A stretch of DNA of 13,374 nucleotides from assembly GCA_964503685.1 (NCBI GenBank), contig CAZDAW010000101.1, forward strand, positions 1-13,374, read 5' to 3'. The notes under the pieces are model-generated. The model did no database searches and had not been told where the DNA came from. It worked only from the letters and a program-made list of their open reading frames with translations. Of the stretch, positions 1 through 6,559 are shown piece by piece. Every line of letters begins with the position of its first letter. Position 1 is the stretch's first letter. Source of the stretch: CAZDAW01 sp964503685. GTDB taxonomy: Bacteria > Chloroflexota > Anaerolineae > Anaerolineales > Anaerolineaceae. Made by a program: the position numbers and the translations under genes.

Positions 1-272
1 GTCTTGCCTGGGCATTGATCAATATCAATTCACTGCCCATGGTCGTTGATATGACCATCCCTGCCCGGGTCGGCACTTATACCGGACTTTACTACCTGTT
101 CTCTACTCTTTCAGCCATAGCTGGCCCTAATGTAAATGGCTGGATTATTCAACTAACCGGTAGAAACTACAATTCAGTAATGGTGTTGGCGCCTTTTTTT
201 ATGATCACCGCTCTTGTGATGATGCTGGGCGTCAGGCGAGGTGAGGCAAACACTGCTCCTCAAGAAGCGTGA
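1..272 (+). CDS. MFS transporter, C-terminal fragment (5' end outside window)
   Basis: The reading frame is open from base 3 to the TGA at 270-272, so the gene begins upstream of the window. The visible ~89 residues contain a helix with the signature AWALININSLPMVVD, a stretch TGLYYLFSTLSAIAGPNVNGW typical of late transmembrane helices in major facilitator proteins, and a last hydrophobic helix (around VMVLAPFFMITALVMML) followed by a short basic cytoplasmic tail. The family is known for proton- or sodium-coupled transport of small solutes such as sugars. The SLPMVVD-type motif resembles sugar-transporter-like MFS members, but the substrate cannot be read from this piece. No convincing terminator follows. 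The next gene has its own promoter at 308-336. Confidence 0.75.
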   Translation, partial: LAWALININSLPMVVDMTIPARVGTYTGLYYLFSTLSAIAGPNVNGWIIQLTGRNYNSVMVLAPFFMITALVMMLGVRRGEANTAPQEA

Positions 273-307
273 TGGGATCAATTGAACGAACTCCAATCTG
301 ATTACAA

Positions 308-336
308 TTGACTTGCCATCGTAGCCGTGCTATCAT
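308..336 (+). promoter_or_regulatory. Sigma-70-type promoter for the PIN/TRAM-cysS-rlmB operon
   Basis: A -35 box TTGACT (308-313) and a -10 box TATCAT (331-336) are each 5/6 to consensus, with 17 bp between them. TGC directly precedes the -10, giving an extended -10. Transcription would start near 343, about 53 nt before the ATG at 396. Confidence 0.6.
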
Positions 337-395
337 AACCTTGCATTTATTATCGCAGTTATTCTATTATTTTTTATTTTTCAGGGAGCAATTAT

Positions 396-1484
396 ATGAG
401 CGCGGAATTAATCGTCCGGCTGGTGGGGATGGTCGTATTTGCCGTCACTGGAGTCTATTGGGGAATTTCCTTCGGCGGTATGGCGCAAAACTTACCAGGT
501 TCATTACAGTTCAGTATCGAACAATATGCAGTTACATTTGGGTTGGTAGGAGCCCTGGTTGGTTTAATACTAACCCCTTATATTACCACCCGCCCTCTCA
601 AGGCTTTGCGAACCCTGTTTAGTAAAGTCTCAGCGCAAAATTTACTGGCAGCCATGTTGGGATTAATCGCCGGGTTGATAATGGCTGCCTTGCTGGCTTT
701 CCCACTTTCGCTTCTCCCGGCGCCATTTGGAAAAGTCATGCCCTTTGTTGGCGCCATGCTTTTTGGGTATTTTGGAGTTGCTATCTTCGTCATGCGTCAG
801 AATGATTTATTCGGCGTCTTCTCTTCCCTCACAAATCGTGGTTCAAGTAGTGAAAGCGCCACATCAGCGCACGCCGGCGGGCGCACCATCTTACTGGATA
901 CCAGTGTGATCATTGACGGCAGAATTGCAGATATTGCCCACACAGGATTTATGCCCGGCACACTGCTTATTCCTCGTTTTGTCCTCAACGAATTGCAATA
1001 CATTGCCGATTCTCCCGACAGCCTGAAAAGACAGCGCGGGCGGCGCGGCATGGATGTTTTGGCGCAATTACAAAAAGACCCCATGATATCCGTTAAAATC
1101 AATGATATTGATGTTGAAGGCATCCACGAGGTCGATGACAAGCTGGTCATCCTGGCTCGACAGTTGCGCTGTCCTATTTTGACAAACGATTATAATTTAA
1201 ACCGCATCGCTGAACTACAGGGCGTTCCCATTTTGAACGTCAATGAGCTGGCCAACGCGGTCAAATCTATTCTCCTTCCTGGCGAAACTCTGGAAATTTT
1301 TGTCATTCAGGAAGGTAAAGAATCGGGCCAGGGTGTAGGATACATGGACGATGGTACAATGGTTGTCATTGAAAACGGCAACAAATACATGAATCAGGAA
1401 ATACCTGTAACTGTCACCAAGGTTTTACAAACGGCCGCCGGACGAATGATCTTTGCCCGGCCAGAAGACAGACCAACGGCATAA
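396..1484 (+). CDS. YacL-type membrane protein with PIN nuclease and TRAM domains
   Basis: This 362-residue protein has four predicted transmembrane helices in its first ~135 residues (about 8-30, 46-68, 83-110 and 113-135) and a short polar linker. A PIN domain follows from ~165 to 285 and a TRAM domain from ~290 to 355. The PIN acidic residues are visible: D168 in LLDTSVIIDG, E199 in LNELQYI, D247/D248 in EVDDKLV and D265 in LTNDYNLN. PIN domains are metal-dependent RNases and TRAM domains bind RNA, so a membrane-anchored RNase is a reasonable inference; the family's precise substrate is not settled. The ATG start is supported by the SD GGGAG (384-388), 7 nt upstream. It is first in an operon with cysS, matching its neighbourhood in Bacillus, where yacL lies upstream of cysS. 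The architecture is full length. Confidence 0.9.
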   Translation: MSAELIVRLVGMVVFAVTGVYWGISFGGMAQNLPGSLQFSIEQYAVTFGLVGALVGLILTPYITTRPLKALRTLFSKVSAQNLLAAMLGLIAGLIMAALLAFPLSLLPAPFGKVMPFVGAMLFGYFGVAIFVMRQNDLFGVFSSLTNRGSSSESATSAHAGGRTILLDTSVIIDGRIADIAHTGFMPGTLLIPRFVLNELQYIADSPDSLKRQRGRRGMDVLAQLQKDPMISVKINDIDVEGIHEVDDKLVILARQLRCPILTNDYNLNRIAELQGVPILNVNELANAVKSILLPGETLEIFVIQEGKESGQGVGYMDDGTMVVIENGNKYMNQEIPVTVTKVLQTAAGRMIFARPEDRPTA

Positions 1485-1501
1485 TATTGAGGAATAGTTC
1501 C

Positions 1502-2899
1502 ATGGCTATACGTATCTACAATACTTTGACGCGCACCAAAGAAACTTTTGAGCCGCTGAAACCCGGTCAGGTTAGTATGTATGTCTGTGGCCCGACCGTT
1601 TACAGCAAAGCCCACGTAGGGCATGCCATGTCAGCTCTGGTTTTTGATGTGATCCGACGATATCTGGAATTTCGAGGATATCAAGTGAAACATGTCATGA
1701 ACTTTACAGATGTAGATGACAAGATCATCCAACGTGCAAATCAGCAGCATGTTGATCCATTTGTATTAGCAGAAAGCTATATTAATGAATTCCGGCGCCA
1801 CCTGAGCGACTTGAATATCTTACCAGCCACAATCAACCCGCGCGCGACTCAGGAAATGGACCAGATTATAAAAATGATACAGGGCCTTGTTGACCGAGGT
1901 TATGCTTATGCCGCTGAAGGTGATGTTTATTTTCGCGTTCAGCATGATGCCGATTATGGAAAACTATCAGGCAGGCAATTGGACGACATGCAAGCTGGCG
2001 CACGAATTGAAGTGGATAACCGTAAAGAGCACCCTATGGACTTTGCCCTCTGGAAAGCCGCCAAAGAAGGTGAACCATATTGGGATAGCCCTTGGGGAAA
2101 AGGACGGCCCGGATGGCACATCGAGTGCTCGGCAATGAACCTGCATCACCTGGGTGAACAAATTGATATCCATGGCGGCGGAAATGATTTGATTTTTCCA
2201 CACCACGAGAACGAGATTGCTCAAACTGAGAGTTTGACCGGTAAAGCCTTTGCCCGTTATTGGGTTCACAATGGTATGCTGCAACTCTCAGGCGAAAAAA
2301 TGTCCAAATCATTGGGCAACCTTATCACAATCGATGAGTTCCTGGAAAAACATGAAGCGGATACCTTGCGGATGATGGTATTAAACTCCGGCTACCGCAA
2401 TCCGTTAACATTCAACGATGAAGTAATCGCACAGACTGAGCGCGCTGTGGAGCGTTTGAAATCAGCATTCAGACCAGCATTACCAGGTTCAGCCATTATT
2501 TCCCCCGACATGATTCACACGCTAAAAGAACAAATGGACGCGACTAAGCAGGGTTTCATTGACGCCATGGATGATGACTTCAACAGCGCCGGGGCCTTAG
2601 GGTACATCTTTGATCTTGTGCGGGTGATAAACCAATCACGCGATGCTGGCGCCGACCAGCCCTTACTCGAAGAAGCGCAAAAATTATTACGTGAACTCAC
2701 CGGCGTGTTAGGGTTACGCCTCGAAGAGGCTAAAGGCGCAACCCAGGCAGATGCATTCATTGATTTATTACTCGAAATCCGCGCCGACCTGCGCCGACAA
2801 AAAGCCTGGGCACTTTCCGACAAGATCCGCGATCGGTTAATCGAACTGGGAGTTATCCTGGAAGACAGTAAAGATAGCTCAACCTGGCGATGGGGATAA
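1502..2899 (+). CDS. cysS: Cysteinyl-tRNA synthetase
   Basis: The 465-residue class I synthetase charges tRNA-Cys with cysteine in the cytoplasm. The HIGH motif is HVGH at 38-41 and KMSKS is exact at 266-270. Four candidate zinc ligands that select cysteine fall at C29, C209, H234 and E238, almost the E. coli numbering. The C-terminal helical and anticodon-binding region (RQKAWALSDKIRDRLIELGV) is present, and the length matches the usual ~460 residues. I start at ATG 1502 rather than the in-frame TTG at 1487, because GAGGA (1489-1493) sits 8 nt before the ATG and the usual MAIRIYNTL start follows it. It lies 17 nt after the PIN/TRAM gene and 3 nt before rlmB, so all three are likely cotranscribed. 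Nothing is unusual in its motifs. Confidence 0.97.
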   Translation: MAIRIYNTLTRTKETFEPLKPGQVSMYVCGPTVYSKAHVGHAMSALVFDVIRRYLEFRGYQVKHVMNFTDVDDKIIQRANQQHVDPFVLAESYINEFRRHLSDLNILPATINPRATQEMDQIIKMIQGLVDRGYAYAAEGDVYFRVQHDADYGKLSGRQLDDMQAGARIEVDNRKEHPMDFALWKAAKEGEPYWDSPWGKGRPGWHIECSAMNLHHLGEQIDIHGGGNDLIFPHHENEIAQTESLTGKAFARYWVHNGMLQLSGEKMSKSLGNLITIDEFLEKHEADTLRMMVLNSGYRNPLTFNDEVIAQTERAVERLKSAFRPALPGSAIISPDMIHTLKEQMDATKQGFIDAMDDDFNSAGALGYIFDLVRVINQSRDAGADQPLLEEAQKLLRELTGVLGLRLEEAKGATQADAFIDLLLEIRADLRRQKAWALSDKIRDRLIELGVILEDSKDSSTWRWG

Positions 2900-2902
2900 A
2901 TC

Positions 2903-3640
2903 GTGAAAGAGTGGATCGTCGGGCGCAATCCCGTTTATGAAACGCTTCGGGCGCGGCGACGGCATGTATTCCAACTCTTGCTTGCGGATGGAATCCAGAA
3001 ACAAGAACGGATTGATATCATTCTTTCATTAGCCAAAAAAAATAAGCTGCCTATTGAAACTGTCCCCCGTCCGCGGCTTGACAGCCTGGGAGAGCATCAC
3101 CAGGGAATCGCTCTGGAGGTCAGTGGATATTCGTATGCCAATCTGGAGGATATATTCCTATTGGCTGCTTCTCGCCAGGAACCATTGTTCATTCTTATTC
3201 TGGATATCGTGCAGAACCCACAAAATTTAGGAACTTTGCTGCGCACCGCCGAAGCTGTTGGCGTACATGGCGTATTAATGCCGCTCAGGCGAACAGCAGA
3301 GATTACCCCAGCAGTTGTCGCATCATCTTCTGGCGCCTGTGAACACCTGCTTATCGCCCAGTCTAATTTAGCCCAATCAATTAATAGGTTAAAAGAAAAT
3401 AATGTGTGGGTCGTCGGGCTGGAAGGCTCTCCCGAAGCCCGGTTGCCGCAAGAAATCAGGTTGGATGGGCCTCTTGCCCTGGTTGTTGGGAACGAGGGAG
3501 AAGGCATGCGTTTGTTAGTGCGCAAGTCCTGTGATATGTTAATGCGTTTACCGATGCACGGTAAAATCGAATCGCTAAACGCAGCCGTAGCAGGCTCAAT
3601 CGCCCTTTATCTGGCATTACAGGCGCGAATAAAATCTTAA
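2903..3640 (+). CDS. rlmB: TrmH/SPOUT-family 23S rRNA (guanosine-2'-O-)-methyltransferase
   Basis: This 245-residue protein has an N-terminal L30e-like RNA-binding region (VGRNPVYETLRA onward) and a C-terminal SPOUT knot that uses S-adenosylmethionine. All three TrmH motifs are visible: NPQNLGTLLRTA with N105, N108 and R114; VVGNEGEGM with N197, E198 and G199; and LPMHGKIESLNAAVA with S224 and N226. RlmB in E. coli methylates G2251 of 23S rRNA; assignment to that exact site is inference from family and from the cysS-rlmB neighbourhood. The start is GTG at 2903, with GGGGA (2892-2896) lying inside the last codons of cysS, 6 nt upstream. This implies translational coupling. A strong hairpin terminator follows 4 nt after the stop. 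Confidence 0.88.
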   Translation: MKEWIVGRNPVYETLRARRRHVFQLLLADGIQKQERIDIILSLAKKNKLPIETVPRPRLDSLGEHHQGIALEVSGYSYANLEDIFLLAASRQEPLFILILDIVQNPQNLGTLLRTAEAVGVHGVLMPLRRTAEITPAVVASSSGACEHLLIAQSNLAQSINRLKENNVWVVGLEGSPEARLPQEIRLDGPLALVVGNEGEGMRLLVRKSCDMLMRLPMHGKIESLNAAVAGSIALYLALQARIKS

Positions 3641-3644
3641 TATC

Positions 3645-3683
3645 AAAAAGAGATCAAGCATTGTGACAGCTTGATCTCTTTTT
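3645..3683. terminator. Bidirectional intrinsic terminator
   Basis: A perfect 15-bp stem (3645-3659 with 3669-3683) with a 9-nt loop has five A on its left arm and five T on its right arm. It is therefore a terminator read from either side. It lies between the rlmB stop (3640) and the stop of the opposing operon (3687), so it serves both. Confidence 0.9.
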
Positions 3684-3686
3684 ACT

Positions 3687-3977
3687 TTAATCTTTCGTAG
3701 ATTCTTCTTTCCCTTTGGATTTTCTGAGCCCCCAATATAGAAGTCCAGCGCCTGCACCAAGGCCGAATGCTCCCAGGCCACCCGGCGTCGTCCAATGCGC
3801 CAATAGCGCTGCCAACCCCAAAAAAGCGAAATAAATAACCGCCTGAAGCTGCCAGGGCCGCTCCGGGAATCGATAAGCATGCAATGTAAACCAGGCCGCC
3901 GCAAAACCAAAGACCAATAACCCAATGGACTGTGCAACCAATCCTAAAAGGCCAGATACTTCTTGCACAATTGTCAT
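3687..3977 (-). CDS. Small hydrophobic membrane protein of unknown function
   Basis: I do not recognise a family. The protein is 96 residues when started at the ATG at 3975-3977, which has a perfect AGGAGG (3985-3990) 7 nt upstream. A longer in-frame start at 4025 would overlap the preceding gene and lacks such a site. Three hydrophobic segments are visible: around GLLGLVAQSIGLLVFGFAAA, then LQAVIYFAFLGLAALLA, then a glycine-rich GGLGAFGLGAGAGLLYWGL. A charged tail, KSKGKEESTKD, follows. It is the last gene of the serS operon, 40 nt after the DUF456 gene. A membrane role is inferred; no catalytic motif is seen. The operon ends at the shared terminator at 3645-3683. Confidence 0.7.
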   Translation of the reverse strand: MTIVQEVSGLLGLVAQSIGLLVFGFAAAWFTLHAYRFPERPWQLQAVIYFAFLGLAALLAHWTTPGGLGAFGLGAGAGLLYWGLRKSKGKEESTKD

Positions 3978-4017
3978 GTCTTTACCTCCTCTTTCACTAA
4001 AACTCTTATAAAAAACC

Positions 4018-4524
4018 TTAACCATTATACCGGGTTATCGCCCAGATAACCCAGATTCCGACCATCACAACACCCATTCCAAACCGGGCGATAACAGACC
4101 ATCCCCATCCCGTTGCCATACCACGCATGGATTGAAAAGCCTTCCGCCAGTCACGTAACCGAATGTACTCAATCAAAAATATCCCGACCAGAGCAAAGAG
4201 TATACCGCCAAAAGGCGGCAAAATAACCGTGCCAACAATACCAGCCAGCAGACTCACCAAAGTGGTAACCCAGGTGGCGCCAGACTCAAGCGCTTTAGCT
4301 CCCATCAGAATATTATCAACCAGACTACCTGCTATCATCAATAATGTCATGACAACGAAAACCACTACGCCCACCCAACCAAAACCGGCAATCAGTCCAT
4401 ATCCCAGCGCCAGGACCCAAATGATGATCAAACCAGGGAAAATCGGTATTAACGTTAACATCAGACTCAAAAGCATCAAAACAAGAGTCAAAATATGTAA
4501 AGTCAGCGAAGGTAATGCGCCCAT
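4018..4524 (-). CDS. DUF456 family membrane protein
   Basis: The 168-residue protein is almost entirely hydrophobic. Helices are visible around LILTLVLMLLSLMLTLIPIF-type sequence near the N-terminus, GLIIIWVLALGYGLIAGF, VGVVVFVVMTLLMIAGSLVD, a glycine-rich LLAGIVGTVILPPFGGILFA and a C-terminal VVMVGIWVIWAI. The pattern IPxxPG near residue 27 followed later by a GxxxGxxxLPPFG segment is characteristic of the DUF456 family (PF04306), whose function is not known. It lies 4 nt after the serS stop and has no recognisable SD of its own (the 16 nt upstream lack a GGAG-like run), so translation is probably coupled to serS. Family assignment is from motif memory. Confidence 0.8.
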   Translation of the reverse strand: MGALPSLTLHILTLVLMLLSLMLTLIPIFPGLIIIWVLALGYGLIAGFGWVGVVVFVVMTLLMIAGSLVDNILMGAKALESGATWVTTLVSLLAGIVGTVILPPFGGILFALVGIFLIEYIRLRDWRKAFQSMRGMATGWGWSVIARFGMGVVMVGIWVIWAITRYNG

Positions 4525-4528
4525 TTTT

Positions 4529-5803
4529 CTATGCTGAACGAATTATATCGGTCCCACCCATCCACGGACGCAGCACTTCTGGTACGACAAGCGAACCATC
4601 AGCTTGCTGGTAAGTCTCCATAACAGCGATCAGGGTGCGCGGCAGACCAAGCCCGGAACCGTTTAACGTGTGAACGAAGCGAGCTTTCCCTCCATCGGCT
4701 GGACGGTATTTGATATTGGCGCGACGCGCCTGAAAATCACCCACATTGGACACCGAAGATACTTCCAGCCACTCGCCGCAGCCCGGCGCCCAAACCTCAA
4801 GATCATAGGTGATATGAGAAGCAAAACCCAGGTCGCCGGTACATTGCTGAACGATACGATGGCACAAACCAAGCTGCTCACAAGTCTGTCGTGCATCTTC
4901 CACCATTTTTTCGTGTTCTTGTGGAGAATCTTCCGGCTTGCAGTATTTATACATTTCCACTTTGTCGAACTGATGGCCACGCTTGATCCCACGAACATCA
5001 CGTCCCGCGCTCATTTTTTCCCTGCGAAAACAGGGGGTATATGCCGTATAGTAAAGCGGTAAAACCGATTCATCAAGAATATCGCCCATATGAATTCCCG
5101 TCAGAGGCACCTCGGCGGTTGGCACCATCCAAAAATCCTCTTCTATATCGTGATAAAGATTATCAGCGAACTTAGGCAATTGTCCCGAGGCAAAAAGTGT
5201 ATCCCCCTTTACCATGAAGGGTAGATATTTTTCTTTATATCCCTGGCGAATATGCAAGTCGAGCATCCACGCAATCAATGCCCGTTGCAGGCGCGCCCCA
5301 TTACCGTTGAGAACGTAAAAACGCGAACCCGTTATCTTGACTCCTTGTTCAAAATCCAGAATACCCAGGGCAGGGCCGAGATCCCAATGCGCCTTAGGTT
5401 GGAATGAAAACCCGGCAGGAGAACCGAATGTTTTTACAACCACGTTTTCGTGATCATCTTTGCCGATCGGGACTTGTGGAAAAGGAATGTTCGGGATCGT
5501 AGCTGCAATACTTTGAAGATCTGCATCAACCTGACGCAAGCGATCATCCAGAGCTGCAATCTGATCGCCGACATTTCTCATGGCGTCAATCTTTATCTGG
5601 CGCGCCGCAGGATCTTTCATCTGACTGATTTCTTTTGAAACAACATTCCGTTCAGCTTTGAGCGCCTCTGTTTGTTTGATCAGCTCTTTGCGTTCCACAT
5701 CCAAATCCAACACCCGGTCAACAGGGCTGGTATCCATCTGACGAATTTTAAGAGAATGGCGCACTTGTTCCGGATTTTCTCTAATCAAATTAATATCTAA
5801 CAT
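4529..5803 (-). CDS. serS: Seryl-tRNA synthetase
   Basis: This 424-residue class II synthetase charges tRNA-Ser (and tRNA-Sec where present). The N-terminal ~110 residues are the two-helix antiparallel coiled-coil arm that grips the long variable arm of tRNA-Ser. The catalytic core has motif 2 as CFRREKMSAGRD at about 257-268, followed by HQFDKVEM, and motif 3 as NGSGLGLPRTLIA at about 378-390 with its invariant Arg. LRPWMGG closes the protein. Length is normal. The start is certain: AGGAGG (5809-5814) is 5 nt before the ATG. Motif 2 carries RREKM where many bacteria have RSEAG, probably a clade variant. It is the first gene of a three-gene operon and sits directly behind a T-box leader, so expression should rise when tRNA-Ser is uncharged. 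Confidence 0.96.
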   Translation of the reverse strand: MLDINLIRENPEQVRHSLKIRQMDTSPVDRVLDLDVERKELIKQTEALKAERNVVSKEISQMKDPAARQIKIDAMRNVGDQIAALDDRLRQVDADLQSIAATIPNIPFPQVPIGKDDHENVVVKTFGSPAGFSFQPKAHWDLGPALGILDFEQGVKITGSRFYVLNGNGARLQRALIAWMLDLHIRQGYKEKYLPFMVKGDTLFASGQLPKFADNLYHDIEEDFWMVPTAEVPLTGIHMGDILDESVLPLYYTAYTPCFRREKMSAGRDVRGIKRGHQFDKVEMYKYCKPEDSPQEHEKMVEDARQTCEQLGLCHRIVQQCTGDLGFASHITYDLEVWAPGCGEWLEVSSVSNVGDFQARRANIKYRPADGGKARFVHTLNGSGLGLPRTLIAVMETYQQADGSLVVPEVLRPWMGGTDIIRSA

Positions 5804-5831
5804 TTTTACCTCCTGCCATGATAATTAATAA

Positions 5832-5865
5832 CAAAATGCCCCTCATCGTGCAGGACGAGGGGCAT
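5832..5865 (-). terminator. Regulated terminator of the serS T-box
   Basis: On the minus strand ATGCCCCTCGTC pairs with GATGAGGGGCAT over 12 bp, with one G-U pair and a 6-nt loop, and is followed by TTTTG. It begins 3 nt after the T-box core and ends 28 nt before the serS start. Its 5' arm must be taken by the antiterminator for readthrough. Confidence 0.88.
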
Positions 5866-6121
5866 ACTCGTGGTGCCACCTGCTTTCGCCGTAATGGGTT
5901 CCAAAAACATTTTTATCTGTGTAACCCACGACCTTTATTTTGTGATAACGGACAAATCCCGGCCTTCTTATAATAACTTTAACAAAACAGGGTTATTTCT
6001 GCGAAGGCAACCGCCGCTCAAATGGCTGCCGGAATGGAATTCATCGTTTGCTATGCCATACTCTCACCGAATGTTGGCTCTCTGGATGGAAACGACTACT
6101 GGGTTCCGGGCTGGTTATTTA
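5836..6121 (-). promoter_or_regulatory. T-box leader controlling serS (Ser, probable UCC specifier)
   Basis: Read on the minus strand, the leader has the T-box core AGGTGGCACCACG at 5869-5881. The bulge UGGC can pair with a tRNA ending GCCA, which fits the G73 of tRNA-Ser. Stem I is visible: CCGGAA (6104-6109) pairs with TTCCGG (6029-6034), and TCGTTT (6090-6095) pairs with AAACGA (6044-6049). Between them lies the specifier side TGAATTCCA, with UCC at 6036-6038. The AGAGAGC element of the stem I apex is at 6077-6083. A terminator follows at 5836-5865: a 12-bp stem with one G-U, loop CTGCAC, then TTTTGTTATT. Uncharged tRNA-Ser should stabilise the antiterminator. UUC (Phe) in the next register is the alternative reading, disfavoured by the downstream gene. 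Confidence 0.92.
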
Positions 6122-6127
6122 TACAAG

Positions 6128-6155
6128 ATTATATCTATGCAAATGATTCTGTCAA
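6128..6155 (-). promoter_or_regulatory. Near-consensus sigma-70 promoter for serS operon
   Basis: Minus-strand TTGACA (6150-6155) and TATAAT (6128-6133) are both perfect consensus, with a 16-bp spacer. The start site would be near 6121, giving a leader of about 320 nt that contains the whole T-box. Confidence 0.85.
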
Positions 6156-6297
6156 GTAAAGCGCCGTTTTGATGAGTGCTGGCGTATCACATACAATTCG
6201 CCCCCAAGTTGACATACACCCGACTGGATGCAAATTTCACAAAATGAGGGGAAATAGATGAACGGCAGCATATAATTGAAGACAACGATAAAACCAC

Positions 6298-6326
6298 TTG
6301 ACCGATCACTTTCCCCGTGCTAAACT
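6298..6326 (+). promoter_or_regulatory. Extended -10 promoter of the leader-peptide cassette
   Basis: TTGACC (6298-6303) and TAAACT (6321-6326) are separated by 17 bp, with TGC immediately before the -10. The predicted start near 6333 leaves only ~23 nt to the leader peptide ATG at 6356. The -10 is 4/6 to consensus, so this is a prediction supported by the ordered elements downstream. Confidence 0.5.
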
Positions 6327-6355
6327 TATAGCAATCTTACGAAAGGAGGCGCATT

Positions 6356-6439
6356 ATGATCAATAGCTATCAAAAAAGTTTCAGCACCACTTATGATTCA
6401 CAAACTCAAAAATGCGCCTGCTTGTGTCTGATTGTATAA
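6356..6439 (+). CDS. 27-residue Cys-rich leader peptide (putative attenuator uORF)
   Basis: An ATG with an excellent SD (AAAGGAGG, 6342-6349, 6-nt spacing) opens a 27-codon frame ending in TAA. The peptide starts MINSYQKSF and ends QKCACLCLIV. Three Cys codons (TGC, TGC, TGT) alternate with Ala and Leu in the last eight residues. The stop is 19 nt before the first base of a strong intrinsic terminator (6459-6490), the layout of a ribosome-controlled attenuator. Bases 6415-6421 (CGCCTGC), inside the Cys codons, are exactly complementary to 6464-6470 in the terminator's left arm, so the leader can act as antiterminator. I do not recognise the peptide. Alternatives are a cysteine-sensing leader or a drug-sensing leader; the geometry fits the second better, because a ribosome on the Cys codons would mask the antiterminator and promote termination. 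Confidence 0.6.
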   Translation: MINSYQKSFSTTYDSQTQKCACLCLIV

Positions 6440-6458
6440 TCAATTAAACGTTCATTAG

Positions 6459-6494
6459 AGACCGCAGGCGTTGAACAAGGCCTGCGGTCTTTTT
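6459..6494 (+). terminator. Intrinsic terminator / attenuator after the leader peptide
   Basis: AGACCGCAGGC (6459-6469) pairs with GCCTGCGGTCT (6480-6490) over 11 bp, with a 10-nt loop, followed by TTTTATTTG. There is no T-run on the other strand, so it acts only rightwards. Its left arm is contested by the leader segment 6415-6421. Confidence 0.88.
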
Positions 6495-6502
6495 ATTTGT
6501 CT

Positions 6503-6553
6503 TTTCCATAAACAGCCACAGGCGAAAAATAAGCCCGTGGCTGTTTATGGAGG
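6503..6553 (+). promoter_or_regulatory. SD-sequestering hairpin
   Basis: A perfect 15-bp stem (6505-6519 with 6537-6551) extends inward by three more pairs after one A-C mismatch (6521-6523 with 6533-6535) and outward by two U-G pairs (6503-6504 with 6552-6553). The right arm contains the whole of GGAGG (6549-6553), the SD for the ATG at 6560. No T-run follows, so it is not a terminator; it looks like a translational lock. Confidence 0.65.
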
Positions 6554-6559
6554 TGAAAT

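Noticed and set aside
797..1150. Antisense open frames inside the PIN/TRAM, cysS, rlmB, REC-TadZ and kinase genes
   Set aside because: They lack SD sites and family motifs and lie wholly within genes with clear conserved domains.
1487..1501. TTG 1487 as the cysS start
   Set aside because: It overlaps the SD used by ATG 1502 and adds residues before the conserved N-terminus.
4670..5062. 130-codon plus-strand frame inside serS
   Set aside because: It is the complement of serS motif 2 and 3 coding sequence, with no SD or recognisable domain.
6209..6237. A TTGACA at 6209-6214 as a rightward promoter upstream of the leader cassette
   Set aside because: No acceptable -10 lies 16-18 bp downstream (AAATTT or similar). 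The 6298 promoter is closer and better placed.
6271..6276. TATAAT at 6271-6276 as a -10 box
   Set aside because: The sequence 17 bp upstream is GGGGAA, with no -35 likeness, and there is no TG before it.
6503..6553. The long hairpin as a second transcription terminator
   Set aside because: The right arm is followed by AGGTGAAATATG, not a T-run. It overlaps an SD instead.
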